In this document: positions 32,637 to 40,023 of the stretch, piece by piece
Layout: each line of letters opens with the position of its first letter
Numbering within the stretch: position 1 is the stretch's first letter
Assembly (NCBI GenBank): GCA_023228705.1
Contig: JALOAS010000006.1
Span: forward strand, 1-61,662
Direction: 5' to 3'
DNA length: 61,662 bases
Origin: Ottowia sp.
GTDB lineage: Bacteria > Pseudomonadota > Gammaproteobacteria > Burkholderiales > Burkholderiaceae_C
Position numbers and translations under genes: made by a program
The notes under the pieces: generated by a model
What the model was told of the DNA's origin: nothing
Databases searched by the model: none
Seen by the model: only the letters and a program-made list of their open reading frames with translations

Positions 32637-33671
32637 ATGCCAAAGACGCAAATTCTATCGGGCCGGGCCGCTGGCGCTGCCGAGCCGCCGCTTTTTGACG
32701 CCTGCCAGACCGGCGTCGTGCTGCGCGCGGTACTGGGCGTGGAGCTGGCGCTGGGTGCCGGTCTGTTGTTTGGCAGTTCGGGCCTGTCCGCCTGGGTGGA
32801 GCGGCTGGCGTTTGTCACGGCGGGCGCGCTGCCTGCCACGCTGGCTTGGCTGCTGGCTTCGTGCGCGTTGAAGCGCTGGCTGGCCCGCGGGCGCCTGTCC
32901 GCGCAGGTGGCCTGCGGCGCCGCGCTGGGTGCGCTGGCCGGCCTGCTGGCCTGCGCCCTGCTTGCGTCGTTCCAGGTCACCGCGGCCGCGCCCTGGCTCG
33001 CCAGCGCCTGCAGCGGGGCATTGCTGGCCGGCGGCCTGACGCTGGCCCTGCTCTGGCGCGCCCGCGCCAGCATGCCGGCGGCAACGACCGCGCGGCTGGC
33101 CGAGTTGCAGGCGCGGATCCGGCCGCATTTTCTTTTCAACGCGCTCAACACCGCGATTGCACTGGTGCGCGAGGATCCGGCGCGCGCCGAACGGGTGCTG
33201 GAGGACCTGGCCGACCTGTTTCGCCACGCCCTGGCCGACCACGGCCAGCTGTCCAGCGTGTCCGAGGAGGTGGCGCTGGCCCGCGGTTACCTGGAGATCG
33301 AGCAGTTGCGCTTTGGCGATCGCCTGCGCCTGCACTGGTCGCTGGAGCCGCGTGCCGACGCGGCGCTGCTGCCGACGCTGATCCTGCAGCCACTGGTGGA
33401 GAACGCGGTGCGCCATGGCGTGGAACCCAGCGTGGACGGTGCAGACGTGTGGGTGAGCACGCGCTTGCGCGGCCGCGCGCTGGTCGAGATCGAGGTGCGC
33501 AACACCATGCCGGCCGGGCAGGGGGACGCGGGCCACGGACTGGCGCAGGACAACGTGCGCGACCGGCTGCGCCTGCTGCACGACCTGGAGGCGCGGTTCC
33601 AGACGCGCATCCGCGATGGCGTGTACAGTGCGCGCATCGAAGTCCCGCTGGCCGGAGCCCCGCGTACATGA
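32637..33671 (+). CDS. LytS/AlgZ-type sensor histidine kinase
   Basis: Membrane kinase of 344 residues: four hydrophobic helices (about 25-150), then a His_kinase domain with the phospho-acceptor His164 in ARIRPHFLFNALNTAIAL. An HATPase domain follows (LILQPLVENAVRHGVEP, and a degenerate G-box GHGLAQDNVRDRL). This is the AlgZ/LytS architecture. The stop overlaps the next gene's ATG, so the two form one two-component system. The signal is unknown; in pseudomonads the pair controls alginate and twitching, but the role in Burkholderiales is not established. Confidence 0.87.
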   Translation: MPKTQILSGRAAGAAEPPLFDACQTGVVLRAVLGVELALGAGLLFGSSGLSAWVERLAFVTAGALPATLAWLLASCALKRWLARGRLSAQVACGAALGALAGLLACALLASFQVTAAAPWLASACSGALLAGGLTLALLWRARASMPAATTARLAELQARIRPHFLFNALNTAIALVREDPARAERVLEDLADLFRHALADHGQLSSVSEEVALARGYLEIEQLRFGDRLRLHWSLEPRADAALLPTLILQPLVENAVRHGVEPSVDGADVWVSTRLRGRALVEIEVRNTMPAGQGDAGHGLAQDNVRDRLRLLHDLEARFQTRIRDGVYSARIEVPLAGAPRT

Positions 33672-34429
33672 CACTGCAGGTCCTCATCGTTGACGACGAG
33701 CCGCTGGCCCGGGCGCGCCTGCGCCGCCTGCTGGCCGAGTGTCGCGAGCCCGAGGCGGTTGCTGCAGGCGAGGCGGGCAGCGCGGCGCACGCCATGACGC
33801 TGGTGCGCAGCCAGGCCTTTGACGTGGCCTTGCTCGACGTGCAGATGCCCGGCGCCGACGGCATGGCGCTGGCGGCAGCCTGGCGCGAGCTTGGCACGCC
33901 GCCGCCCGTGGTGTTCGTGACCGCGCATCCGCAGTACGCCGTGCAGGCGTTTGAAGTCGACGCCATCGACTACCTGACCAAGCCGGTGCGCTTGCAGCGG
34001 CTGCAGACCGCGCTGCAAAAAATCGTCCGTACGCAGCCGCCGTCCCGGGACGGGGATGGCGGGCAGCCGCAGTTCCTAACCGTGGCGGGGCAGGGGCGGA
34101 CCGAGCGGGTCGCGCTGTCCGACGTGATCTACTTCAAGGCAGAAGACAAGTACGTGGTGGCGCAGACAGGCGCCGAAGAATACCTGCTTGACACCAGCCT
34201 GGTGCAGCTGGAACGGCGGCATGCCGCGCGTTTCCTGCGCATCCATCGCAACGCGCTGGTCGCGCGCAACGCAATCCGCGCGCTGGCGCGCGATCGCGCG
34301 GGCCCCGATGCAGACGGCTGGGTGGTTGAGCTGGCGGGCACCGATGCCACGCTGGCCGTCTCGCGGCGCCAGGTATCGCAAATCCGTGCCGTCCTGGCGG
34401 GACGCGCCCCGGCGGCACGCAAGGTCTGA
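33668..34429 (+). CDS. algR: LytTR-family response regulator, AlgR-like
   Basis: Regulator of 253 residues. The receiver domain has Asp9/Asp10 (LIVDDEPLAR), phospho-acceptor Asp57 (ALLDVQMPGADG) and Lys in DYLTKPVRL. The C-terminal LytTR DNA-binding domain (about 140-245) shows VIYFKAEDKYVVAQT, FLRIHRNALVAR and VSRRQVSQIR. It overlaps the kinase gene by 4 bases. It is followed by hemC 73 bases downstream, the usual Burkholderiales/Pseudomonas order algR-hemC-hemD. Confidence 0.87.
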   Translation: MTLQVLIVDDEPLARARLRRLLAECREPEAVAAGEAGSAAHAMTLVRSQAFDVALLDVQMPGADGMALAAAWRELGTPPPVVFVTAHPQYAVQAFEVDAIDYLTKPVRLQRLQTALQKIVRTQPPSRDGDGGQPQFLTVAGQGRTERVALSDVIYFKAEDKYVVAQTGAEEYLLDTSLVQLERRHAARFLRIHRNALVARNAIRALARDRAGPDADGWVVELAGTDATLAVSRRQVSQIRAVLAGRAPAARKV

Positions 34430-34502
34430 GACAGTATGCAGAGGCCGCGGATCTGCGCCACCGTCCGCATGCAACGGCTGCTGCTGCGGTAGCATCGGGC
34501 CC

Positions 34503-35423
34503 ATGAATCAATCCATAGTCATTGCCACGCGCAAGAGCCGGCTGGCGCTGTGGCAGGCCGAGCACGTGCAGGCGCTGCTGCAGGCGCGCGGGCACGAAGT
34601 CAGCTTGCTGCCCATGAGCACCAGGGGCGACGAGATCCTGGACCGCACGCTGAGCAAGGTTGGCGGCAAGGGGCTCTTTATCAAGGCACTGGAAGTGGCG
34701 CTGGAAGATGGGCGCGCCGACCTGGCCGTGCACTCGCTCAAGGACGTGCCCATGGAGCTGCCAGCCGGGTTTGCGCTGGCCTGCGTCATGGCGCGCGCCG
34801 ACGCACGCGATGCCTGGGTCTCCCCGCAGTTTGCCCGCCTGGACGCGCTGCCGCAGGCTGCGGTCATCGGCACGTCCAGCCTGCGTCGCACCGCGCTGCT
34901 GCGCGCGCTGCTGGCGCAAATGGGCCGCGGCGACGTGCAGATCGCGCCGCTGCGCGGCAACCTGGACACACGTTTGCGCAAGCTGGACGAAGGCCAGTTT
35001 GCCGGCATCGTGCTCGCGGCGGCCGGATTGCAGCGGCTGGGCCTGGCCGAGCGGATCCGGCACGTGTTCGATGCGGACCAGATGCTGCCCTCGGCCGGGC
35101 AGGGCGCGCTGGGCATAGAGATCCGGTCCGATCGCGACGACCTGGTCGCGCTGCTGGCGCCGCTGGCCGACACGGACACCCACCTGGCAACCGCAGCCGA
35201 GCGCGCCGTGAGCCGCGCCATGGGCGGCAGCTGCTCCATGCCGCTGGCCGCGCACGCCCGGTTCAATGCGCGGACGCTGACGGTGCGTGGCGCCTGGGGA
35301 CAGCCCGACGGCTCCGCAGACCTGGTCACGGCACAGGCCAGCGGCCCGGTGGCCGATGCCGCCGCCGCCGAGGCGCTGGGGCTGCAGGTAGCCGCGGGCT
35401 TGCGCGCGGGTGGCGCGCACTGA
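34503..35423 (+). CDS. hemC: Hydroxymethylbilane synthase (porphobilinogen deaminase)
   Basis: Joins four porphobilinogen units into hydroxymethylbilane. The 306-residue protein has IVIATRKSRLALWQA, the catalytic Asp region VHSLKDVPMELP, GTSSLRRTALL, and the dipyrromethane cofactor Cys in GGSCSMPLAAHA. First of three heme genes (hemC, hemD, hemX); the tetrapyrrole made here feeds the heme-rich respiratory enzymes of region 1. Confidence 0.96.
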   Translation: MNQSIVIATRKSRLALWQAEHVQALLQARGHEVSLLPMSTRGDEILDRTLSKVGGKGLFIKALEVALEDGRADLAVHSLKDVPMELPAGFALACVMARADARDAWVSPQFARLDALPQAAVIGTSSLRRTALLRALLAQMGRGDVQIAPLRGNLDTRLRKLDEGQFAGIVLAAAGLQRLGLAERIRHVFDADQMLPSAGQGALGIEIRSDRDDLVALLAPLADTDTHLATAAERAVSRAMGGSCSMPLAAHARFNARTLTVRGAWGQPDGSADLVTAQASGPVADAAAAEALGLQVAAGLRAGGAH

Positions 35424-35435
35424 CGGTGGCAGGCC

Positions 35436-36209
35436 ATGACCGCGGCACCCGTCATCGTCACGCGCCCCCGGGACAGTGCTCGCAACTGGGTCCGGGCGCT
35501 GCGGGAGGCGGGCCTGCAGGCCAGCGCGCTGCCGTTGATAGAGATCGTGCCAGAGCCCATGAATGCGGCATTGCGCCGCGCGCGCGAGCAGCCGGAGCAC
35601 TGGCACGCGCTCATGTTTGTCAGTGGCAACGCCGTGCGCTGCTTTTTTCGCGACGCGCGCTGGTCGCCGCGCTTTGCCGGCGTGCGCGCCTGGTCGCCGG
35701 GGCCGGGCACGACCCGCGCCCTGCGCCAGGCGGGCTGGCCGGAGCAGGCCATAGACGGTCCGCTCGCGGGAGCGGCACAGTTTGATTCCGAACACCTGTG
35801 GGCGCAGGTGGCGCCGCAGGTGCTGCCGGGCACGCCGGTGTTGATCGTCCGTGGCGGCGATGCGGCCGGCGCCGTGGCCGGGCGCAGCTGGCTTGCCGAC
35901 GAGGCGGCGCAAGCCGGGGGGCGGCTCGAGCAGCTGGTGTGTTACCGGCGCCTGGCGCCACGCTTGTCGACGCAGCAGCGCGCCCGTGCACAAGCGGCAG
36001 CCACGGACGGCAGCATCTGGCTGTTCTGCAGCAGTCAGGCCATTGCAAACCTGGTGGCGGCGCTGCCGCAGCAGGACTGGTCTGCTGCGGCAGCGCTGGT
36101 CACGCACCCGCGCATAGGCCGGTCGGCCCGGGCCGCCGGGTTTGCGCAGATACGCCAGAGCCACCCGGTCCTGACCGACGTGGCCCGCACTTTGGGCTCC
36201 TTGCCATGA
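35436..36209 (+). CDS. hemD: Uroporphyrinogen-III synthase
   Basis: Cyclises hydroxymethylbilane with inversion of ring D. The 257-residue protein is poorly conserved, as is normal for the family, but has the N-terminal PVIVTRPRDSARNWVRALREAG. It also has the MFVSGNAVRCFF segment and IWLFCSSQAIANLVAALP toward the end. Its start is 12 bases after hemC and its stop overlaps the next ATG. Confidence 0.9.
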   Translation: MTAAPVIVTRPRDSARNWVRALREAGLQASALPLIEIVPEPMNAALRRAREQPEHWHALMFVSGNAVRCFFRDARWSPRFAGVRAWSPGPGTTRALRQAGWPEQAIDGPLAGAAQFDSEHLWAQVAPQVLPGTPVLIVRGGDAAGAVAGRSWLADEAAQAGGRLEQLVCYRRLAPRLSTQQRARAQAAATDGSIWLFCSSQAIANLVAALPQQDWSAAAALVTHPRIGRSARAAGFAQIRQSHPVLTDVARTLGSLP

Positions 36210-37306
36210 ACGACACCAGCGCGCCGGACGAGCGCGAACCGGGGACCGCGCCCGGGACCGACGCGCACGGCACGGCTGCTTCCGCGCCCGCGCCGCGGCC
36301 CGAGCGCCGGCGGCGCGAGGGCATCAAGTACGGGCTGGTCCTTGTGCTGGCGCTGCTGGCGCTGGGACTGGTGGTCCTGCAGGCGCAAAGAATGACCGCC
36401 ATGCAGACGCAGGTGGCCCGGTTGCTCGAAGAGGCCAACAAGCGCTCCATTTCGGCCAAGTCCGCGTCGGAGCAAGCCAGCGCGGAATTGCACCAGGCCA
36501 GCGAAAAACTGGGCCAGCTGGAGGCGCGGGTGCGTGACCTGACCGCGTATCGCGAGCAGATGCGCGACCTGGTGCAAACCGTGGTCCAGGCGCGCGACGA
36601 GAGCCTGCTGGCCAGCCTGGATGCGTCGCTGCTGCTGGCGCAGGACCAGGCGCAGCTGACCGACAGTCCGCAGCCCATGGTCGTGGCGCTGCGTGCCGCC
36701 AAGCGCCGCATTGCCCAGTCGTCGGACGCGCGGCTGATTCCGGTGCGCCATGCCGTGGAGCGGGACCTGCAGCGGCTCAAGCTGGTGCAGGTCCCGGACA
36801 CGGCCGGCTTGCTGGCGCGGCTGGACGGCGTGCTGGCCCGGGTGGACGACCTGCCGCTGTCGGTCGATGTCCGTGCGCAGATGGCTGGCGTGACCCCGGC
36901 GGATACCGCGGACGCGGCTGCGGCGCCCGTGCACTGGTGGTTGCGCTGGCGCCGATGGCTCGCCGACCGCATCTGCGGCCCCTGGTGCACGCGGGACGCG
37001 GCGCTGGGCCTGCCGGTGCAGCCGGTCCAGGACGAGCTGTTTTTCGTGCGGCAGAACCTGCGCTTGCGCCTGCTTGGCGCCAAGCTGGGCCTCCTTGCGC
37101 GCCAGCATGAGTCGGCGCGTGCCGACCTGGCGGCAGCCGTGACCCAGCTCAAGCTGGGATTTGACACGGAATCCGACGCGGTTGCCGCGGCCAAGGCCAG
37201 CCTGGAGCAGATCCGGACGCTGGCGCACATCCCGGTGCTGCCACAGCTGGACGACACGCTCTCGGCGCTGGGGCGCGCCGGTGCGCAGCAGGAGGATGAC
37301 GAGTAG
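36206..37306 (+). CDS. hemX: HemX-like membrane protein
   Basis: Protein of 366 residues: a disordered Pro/Ala-rich N-terminus, one membrane helix (about 45-62, YGLVLVLALLALGLVVL), a coiled coil (about 66-125), then a helical periplasmic domain (PVQDELFFVRQNLRLRLLGAKLGLLARQ). It matches the HemX family commonly placed after hemD, whose function in heme synthesis is unsettled. hemY, which normally follows, is not present; a terminator and the converging ahpF gene come next. Confidence 0.85.
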   Translation: MNDTSAPDEREPGTAPGTDAHGTAASAPAPRPERRRREGIKYGLVLVLALLALGLVVLQAQRMTAMQTQVARLLEEANKRSISAKSASEQASAELHQASEKLGQLEARVRDLTAYREQMRDLVQTVVQARDESLLASLDASLLLAQDQAQLTDSPQPMVVALRAAKRRIAQSSDARLIPVRHAVERDLQRLKLVQVPDTAGLLARLDGVLARVDDLPLSVDVRAQMAGVTPADTADAAAAPVHWWLRWRRWLADRICGPWCTRDAALGLPVQPVQDELFFVRQNLRLRLLGAKLGLLARQHESARADLAAAVTQLKLGFDTESDAVAAAKASLEQIRTLAHIPVLPQLDDTLSALGRAGAQQEDDE

Positions 37307-37307
37307 C

Positions 37308-37351
37308 AACCCGAGCGGCAGCGCGGACCGTCGGCGCTGCCGCTCCGGGGT
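37308..37351. terminator. Bidirectional hairpin terminator between hemX and ahpF
   Basis: Perfect 12-bp inverted repeat GAGCGGCAGCGC (37313-37324) and its complement (37334-37345), with a 9-base loop and further CCC/GGG pairing outside. It fills the whole 45-base gap between two converging stops. There is no U tract, so termination may be partly Rho-assisted. Confidence 0.75.
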
Positions 37352-38959
37352 TCAGGCCGCGATGGCGGTTTCCTCTGCCGCAGCGTCGGCCGCTGCGGGT
37401 TCCGGCGTGCGGATGAGGTAGTCAAACGCGCTCAGTGCCGCGCTGCACCCGGCACCGGCAGCGACCACGATCTGCTTGTACGGCACGGTGGTGCAGTCGC
37501 CGGCGGCAAAGACGCCGGGCACGTTGGTGGCGCCGCGCGCGTCTATCTCGATCTCGCCAAAGCGGTTGCGCGCGACCGTCTCGCCCAGCCATTCGGTGTT
37601 GGGCAGCAGGCCGATTTGCACGAACACGCCATGCAGGTCGACACTGGCCGGGGTATGGTCCGCACGGTGAATGAAGGTGAGGCCACTGACCCTGCCTTCC
37701 TGCCCGAGGATCTCGGTGGTCTGCGCGTTGGTGTGAACCGTGACGTTGGGCAGCGTCTTGAGCTTGTCCACGAGCACGGCGTCGGCCTTCATCTCGGGCA
37801 TGAACTCGAGCACGGTCACGTGCCGAACGACGCCGGCCAGGTCAATCGCTGCTTCCACGCCGGAGTTGCCGCCACCGATGACCGCCACGTCCTTGCCCTT
37901 GAACAGCGGGCCGTCGCAGTGCGGGCAGTACGCCACGCCCTTGGTCTTGTATTCTTCTTCACCCGGCACGTCCACGTTGCGCCAGCGCGCGCCGGTGGCC
38001 AGGATGACGCTGCGGCTTTGCAGCTCGCCGCCGTTGTCGAGCCGCAGCGTGACGAGTCCGCCCGGCTGGCTGGCAGGCAGCAGCTCGGCCACGCGCTGCG
38101 CGGTCATGATGTCCACGTCGTGCTCGCGCACATGTGCTTCCAGCTGTGCCGCATACTCCGGCCCCGTGGTTTGCGAGATGCCGGGGTAGTTGGCAATCTC
38201 CCCGGTGTCGTTGACCTGGCCGCCCAAGCGCTCGGCCACCATGCCGGTGCGGATGCCCTTGCGCGCCGCGTAGATGGCCGCAGCCGCTCCGGCCGGTCCG
38301 CCGCCCACGATGAGCACCTCGAACGGTGCCTTGGCACTGAGCCTGGCGGCGTCGCGTGCGGCTGCGCCGGTATCCACCTTCTGCAGGATTTCTTCCAGCG
38401 TGATGCGTCCGCTGTGAAACATCTTCTCGCCGGTGAAGACCACCGGCACGCCCATGATTTCCCGCTCTTGCACTTCGTCCTGGAACAGCGCGCCGTCAAT
38501 CACCGTGGTGCGGATGCGCGGGTTCAGGATCGCCATCAGCGACAGCGCCTGCACCACCTCGGGGCAATTGTGGCAGGACAGGCTCATGTAGACCTCGAAG
38601 TCCAGGTCGACATCCAGCGCCTGGATCTGCTCGATCACCTCGGGCTCGAACTTGGGCGGATGCCCGCCGGTCCACAGCAGCGCCAGGATCAGCGATGTGA
38701 ACTCATGCCCCAGCGGGATCGCGGCAAACGTGAGCTCGGTGCCGCTGCCCGGCCGCGCCAGCGTGAACGAGGGGGTGCGCGGGCCGCTGCCGTCGGTGCG
38801 CAGCGTGATCTTGTCCGGCCGCAGCGCGGCAATTTCTTCGAGCAACTCGCGCATTTCGGCGGATTTGGCGCCGTTGTCCAGCGTGGCGACCATCTCGAAC
38901 GGCTCTTGCACGCGCTCGAGGTAGGCGGCCAGTTGTTGTCTGATGTCGTCGTCCAGCAT
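37352..38959 (-). CDS. ahpF: Alkyl hydroperoxide reductase flavoprotein subunit F
   Basis: NADH-dependent disulfide reductase that recycles AhpC. The 535-residue protein has an N-terminal tandem thioredoxin-fold domain with CHNCPEVVQ, and the FAD motif LIVGGGPAGAAAAIYAARKG. A CPHCDGPLFKGK redox pair and the NAD motif VAVIGGGNSGVEAAIDL follow, with FAAGDCTTVPYKQI at the end. GGAG lies 6 bases before ATG 38959. It lies 117 bases downstream of ahpC, so the pair is probably co-transcribed. Confidence 0.95.
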   Translation of the reverse strand: MLDDDIRQQLAAYLERVQEPFEMVATLDNGAKSAEMRELLEEIAALRPDKITLRTDGSGPRTPSFTLARPGSGTELTFAAIPLGHEFTSLILALLWTGGHPPKFEPEVIEQIQALDVDLDFEVYMSLSCHNCPEVVQALSLMAILNPRIRTTVIDGALFQDEVQEREIMGVPVVFTGEKMFHSGRITLEEILQKVDTGAAARDAARLSAKAPFEVLIVGGGPAGAAAAIYAARKGIRTGMVAERLGGQVNDTGEIANYPGISQTTGPEYAAQLEAHVREHDVDIMTAQRVAELLPASQPGGLVTLRLDNGGELQSRSVILATGARWRNVDVPGEEEYKTKGVAYCPHCDGPLFKGKDVAVIGGGNSGVEAAIDLAGVVRHVTVLEFMPEMKADAVLVDKLKTLPNVTVHTNAQTTEILGQEGRVSGLTFIHRADHTPASVDLHGVFVQIGLLPNTEWLGETVARNRFGEIEIDARGATNVPGVFAAGDCTTVPYKQIVVAAGAGCSAALSAFDYLIRTPEPAAADAAAEETAIAA

Positions 38960-39076
38960 GTTGGCTCCGGAAAATGTGTGGGCCGAGTGGGAAAGCGGTG
39001 CGGCGGCGCCAGGCCGGCCATCACCGCCGGGCAAGCACGCGCCTGCGGCGCGCGCCGCAGGCCATCAGGCGCTTGC

Positions 39077-39646
39077 TCAGATCTTGCCGACCAGGTCGAT
39101 GGAGGGCTTGAGCGTCTTCTCGCCTTCCTTCCACTTGGCGGGGCAGACCTCGTCCGGATGCTCGGCCACGTACTTCGCGGCCTTGAGCTTGCGCAGCGTC
39201 TCGGTCATGTCGCGTGCGATGGCGTTGTCGTGCACCTCCATGGTCTTGATGGTGCCGCTGGGGTCGATGACAAAGGTGCCGCGCAGCGCCAGACCCTCTT
39301 CGGCTATGTGCACGCCAAAGTTGTGCGTGAGCTGGTGCGTGGGGTCTCCGACCAGGTAGAACCGGGCCTTGCCGACGGCGTCCGAGGTTTCGTGCCAGAC
39401 CTTGTGGCTGAAATGCGTATCGGTGGTGACGGCGTACAGCTCGGCGCCCAGCTTCTGGAACTCGGCATAGTGATCGGCCGCGTCTTCGATTTCGGTCGGG
39501 CAGTTGAAGGTAAACGCCGCCGGCATGAAGAACACCACGGACCAGTTCTTGCCGTTGGTCCAGTTCTTCTCGGTGAGTTCGACGAACTCGCCATTGTGAA
39601 ATGCCTGTGCCTTGAACGGCTGGATCTGTGTGTTGATGAGAGACAT
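39077..39646 (-). CDS. ahpC: Alkyl hydroperoxide reductase subunit C (typical 2-Cys peroxiredoxin)
   Basis: Reduces H2O2, organic peroxides and peroxynitrite. The 189-residue protein has the peroxidatic Cys in AAFTFNCPTEIED and the resolving Cys in DEVCPAKWKEG. ATG 39646 (MSLINTQIQPF) follows AGGA at 6-base spacing; the ATG at 39652 would add two residues without a better site. The upstream region carries an OxyR-like site. Peroxynitrite detoxification would suit an organism producing NO. Confidence 0.95.
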   Translation of the reverse strand: MSLINTQIQPFKAQAFHNGEFVELTEKNWTNGKNWSVVFFMPAAFTFNCPTEIEDAADHYAEFQKLGAELYAVTTDTHFSHKVWHETSDAVGKARFYLVGDPTHQLTHNFGVHIAEEGLALRGTFVIDPSGTIKTMEVHDNAIARDMTETLRKLKAAKYVAEHPDEVCPAKWKEGEKTLKPSIDLVGKI

Positions 39647-39693
39647 GAACATCCTTGGTTGAGGGGGTGGGGAAACCAGAGTGGCTACGTTCT

Positions 39694-39759
39694 AATATAG
39701 GGTGCAGCTATCTGAAGATCAAATTGTTTGTGCTTATGTTTTTGATAGGTCCGAGCTAT
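39694..39759 (-). promoter_or_regulatory. ahpC promoter with OxyR-type binding sites
   Basis: On the minus strand: -35 TTGATC (39717-39722), a 17-base spacer, and -10 TATATT (39694-39699). Just upstream of the -35, positions 39723-39759 read ATTG-N7-TTAT-N7-ATAG-N7-CTAT, which is 14 of 16 key bases of the OxyR pattern at correct spacing. A further perfect ATAG-N7-CTAT half-site (39697-39711) overlaps the -10 and spacer. The second site could allow repression by reduced OxyR. The remaining bases up to the rne stop show only the hairpin listed next. Confidence 0.75.
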
Positions 39760-39992
39760 CAACCGCACGAAAACACGCCGGTGTCCTGGCCGTCGCAGGG
39801 TGGGGCAGGAAGGCGCCGCGAGCACGCCGTGCACGCGTCCGCGCCCGGCGTCGCCGGGGCGGTTCGCATGGTGGCGCGGCGGATTTTCCGCACGGTGCCG
39901 GGCCGTGCCGGCAGACGACGCAATGCGGCGGCCCGCATCGCAGTCCCCCGGAGGTCGTTGCCGCTGGGCCGCCGGGGTGTGTCGCGGTGATC

Positions 39993-40012
39993 GCCCGCGT
40001 CGCCGCGCGGGC
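39993..40012 (-). terminator. GC hairpin downstream of rne
   Basis: GCCCGCG (39993-39999), loop TCGCCG, CGCGGGC (40006-40012): a 7-bp perfect stem beginning 11 bases beyond the rne stop, read on the minus strand. It has no U tract, so it may be a weak terminator or a 3'-end stabiliser. Confidence 0.45.
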
Positions 40013-40023
40013 AGCGCCGGAAA

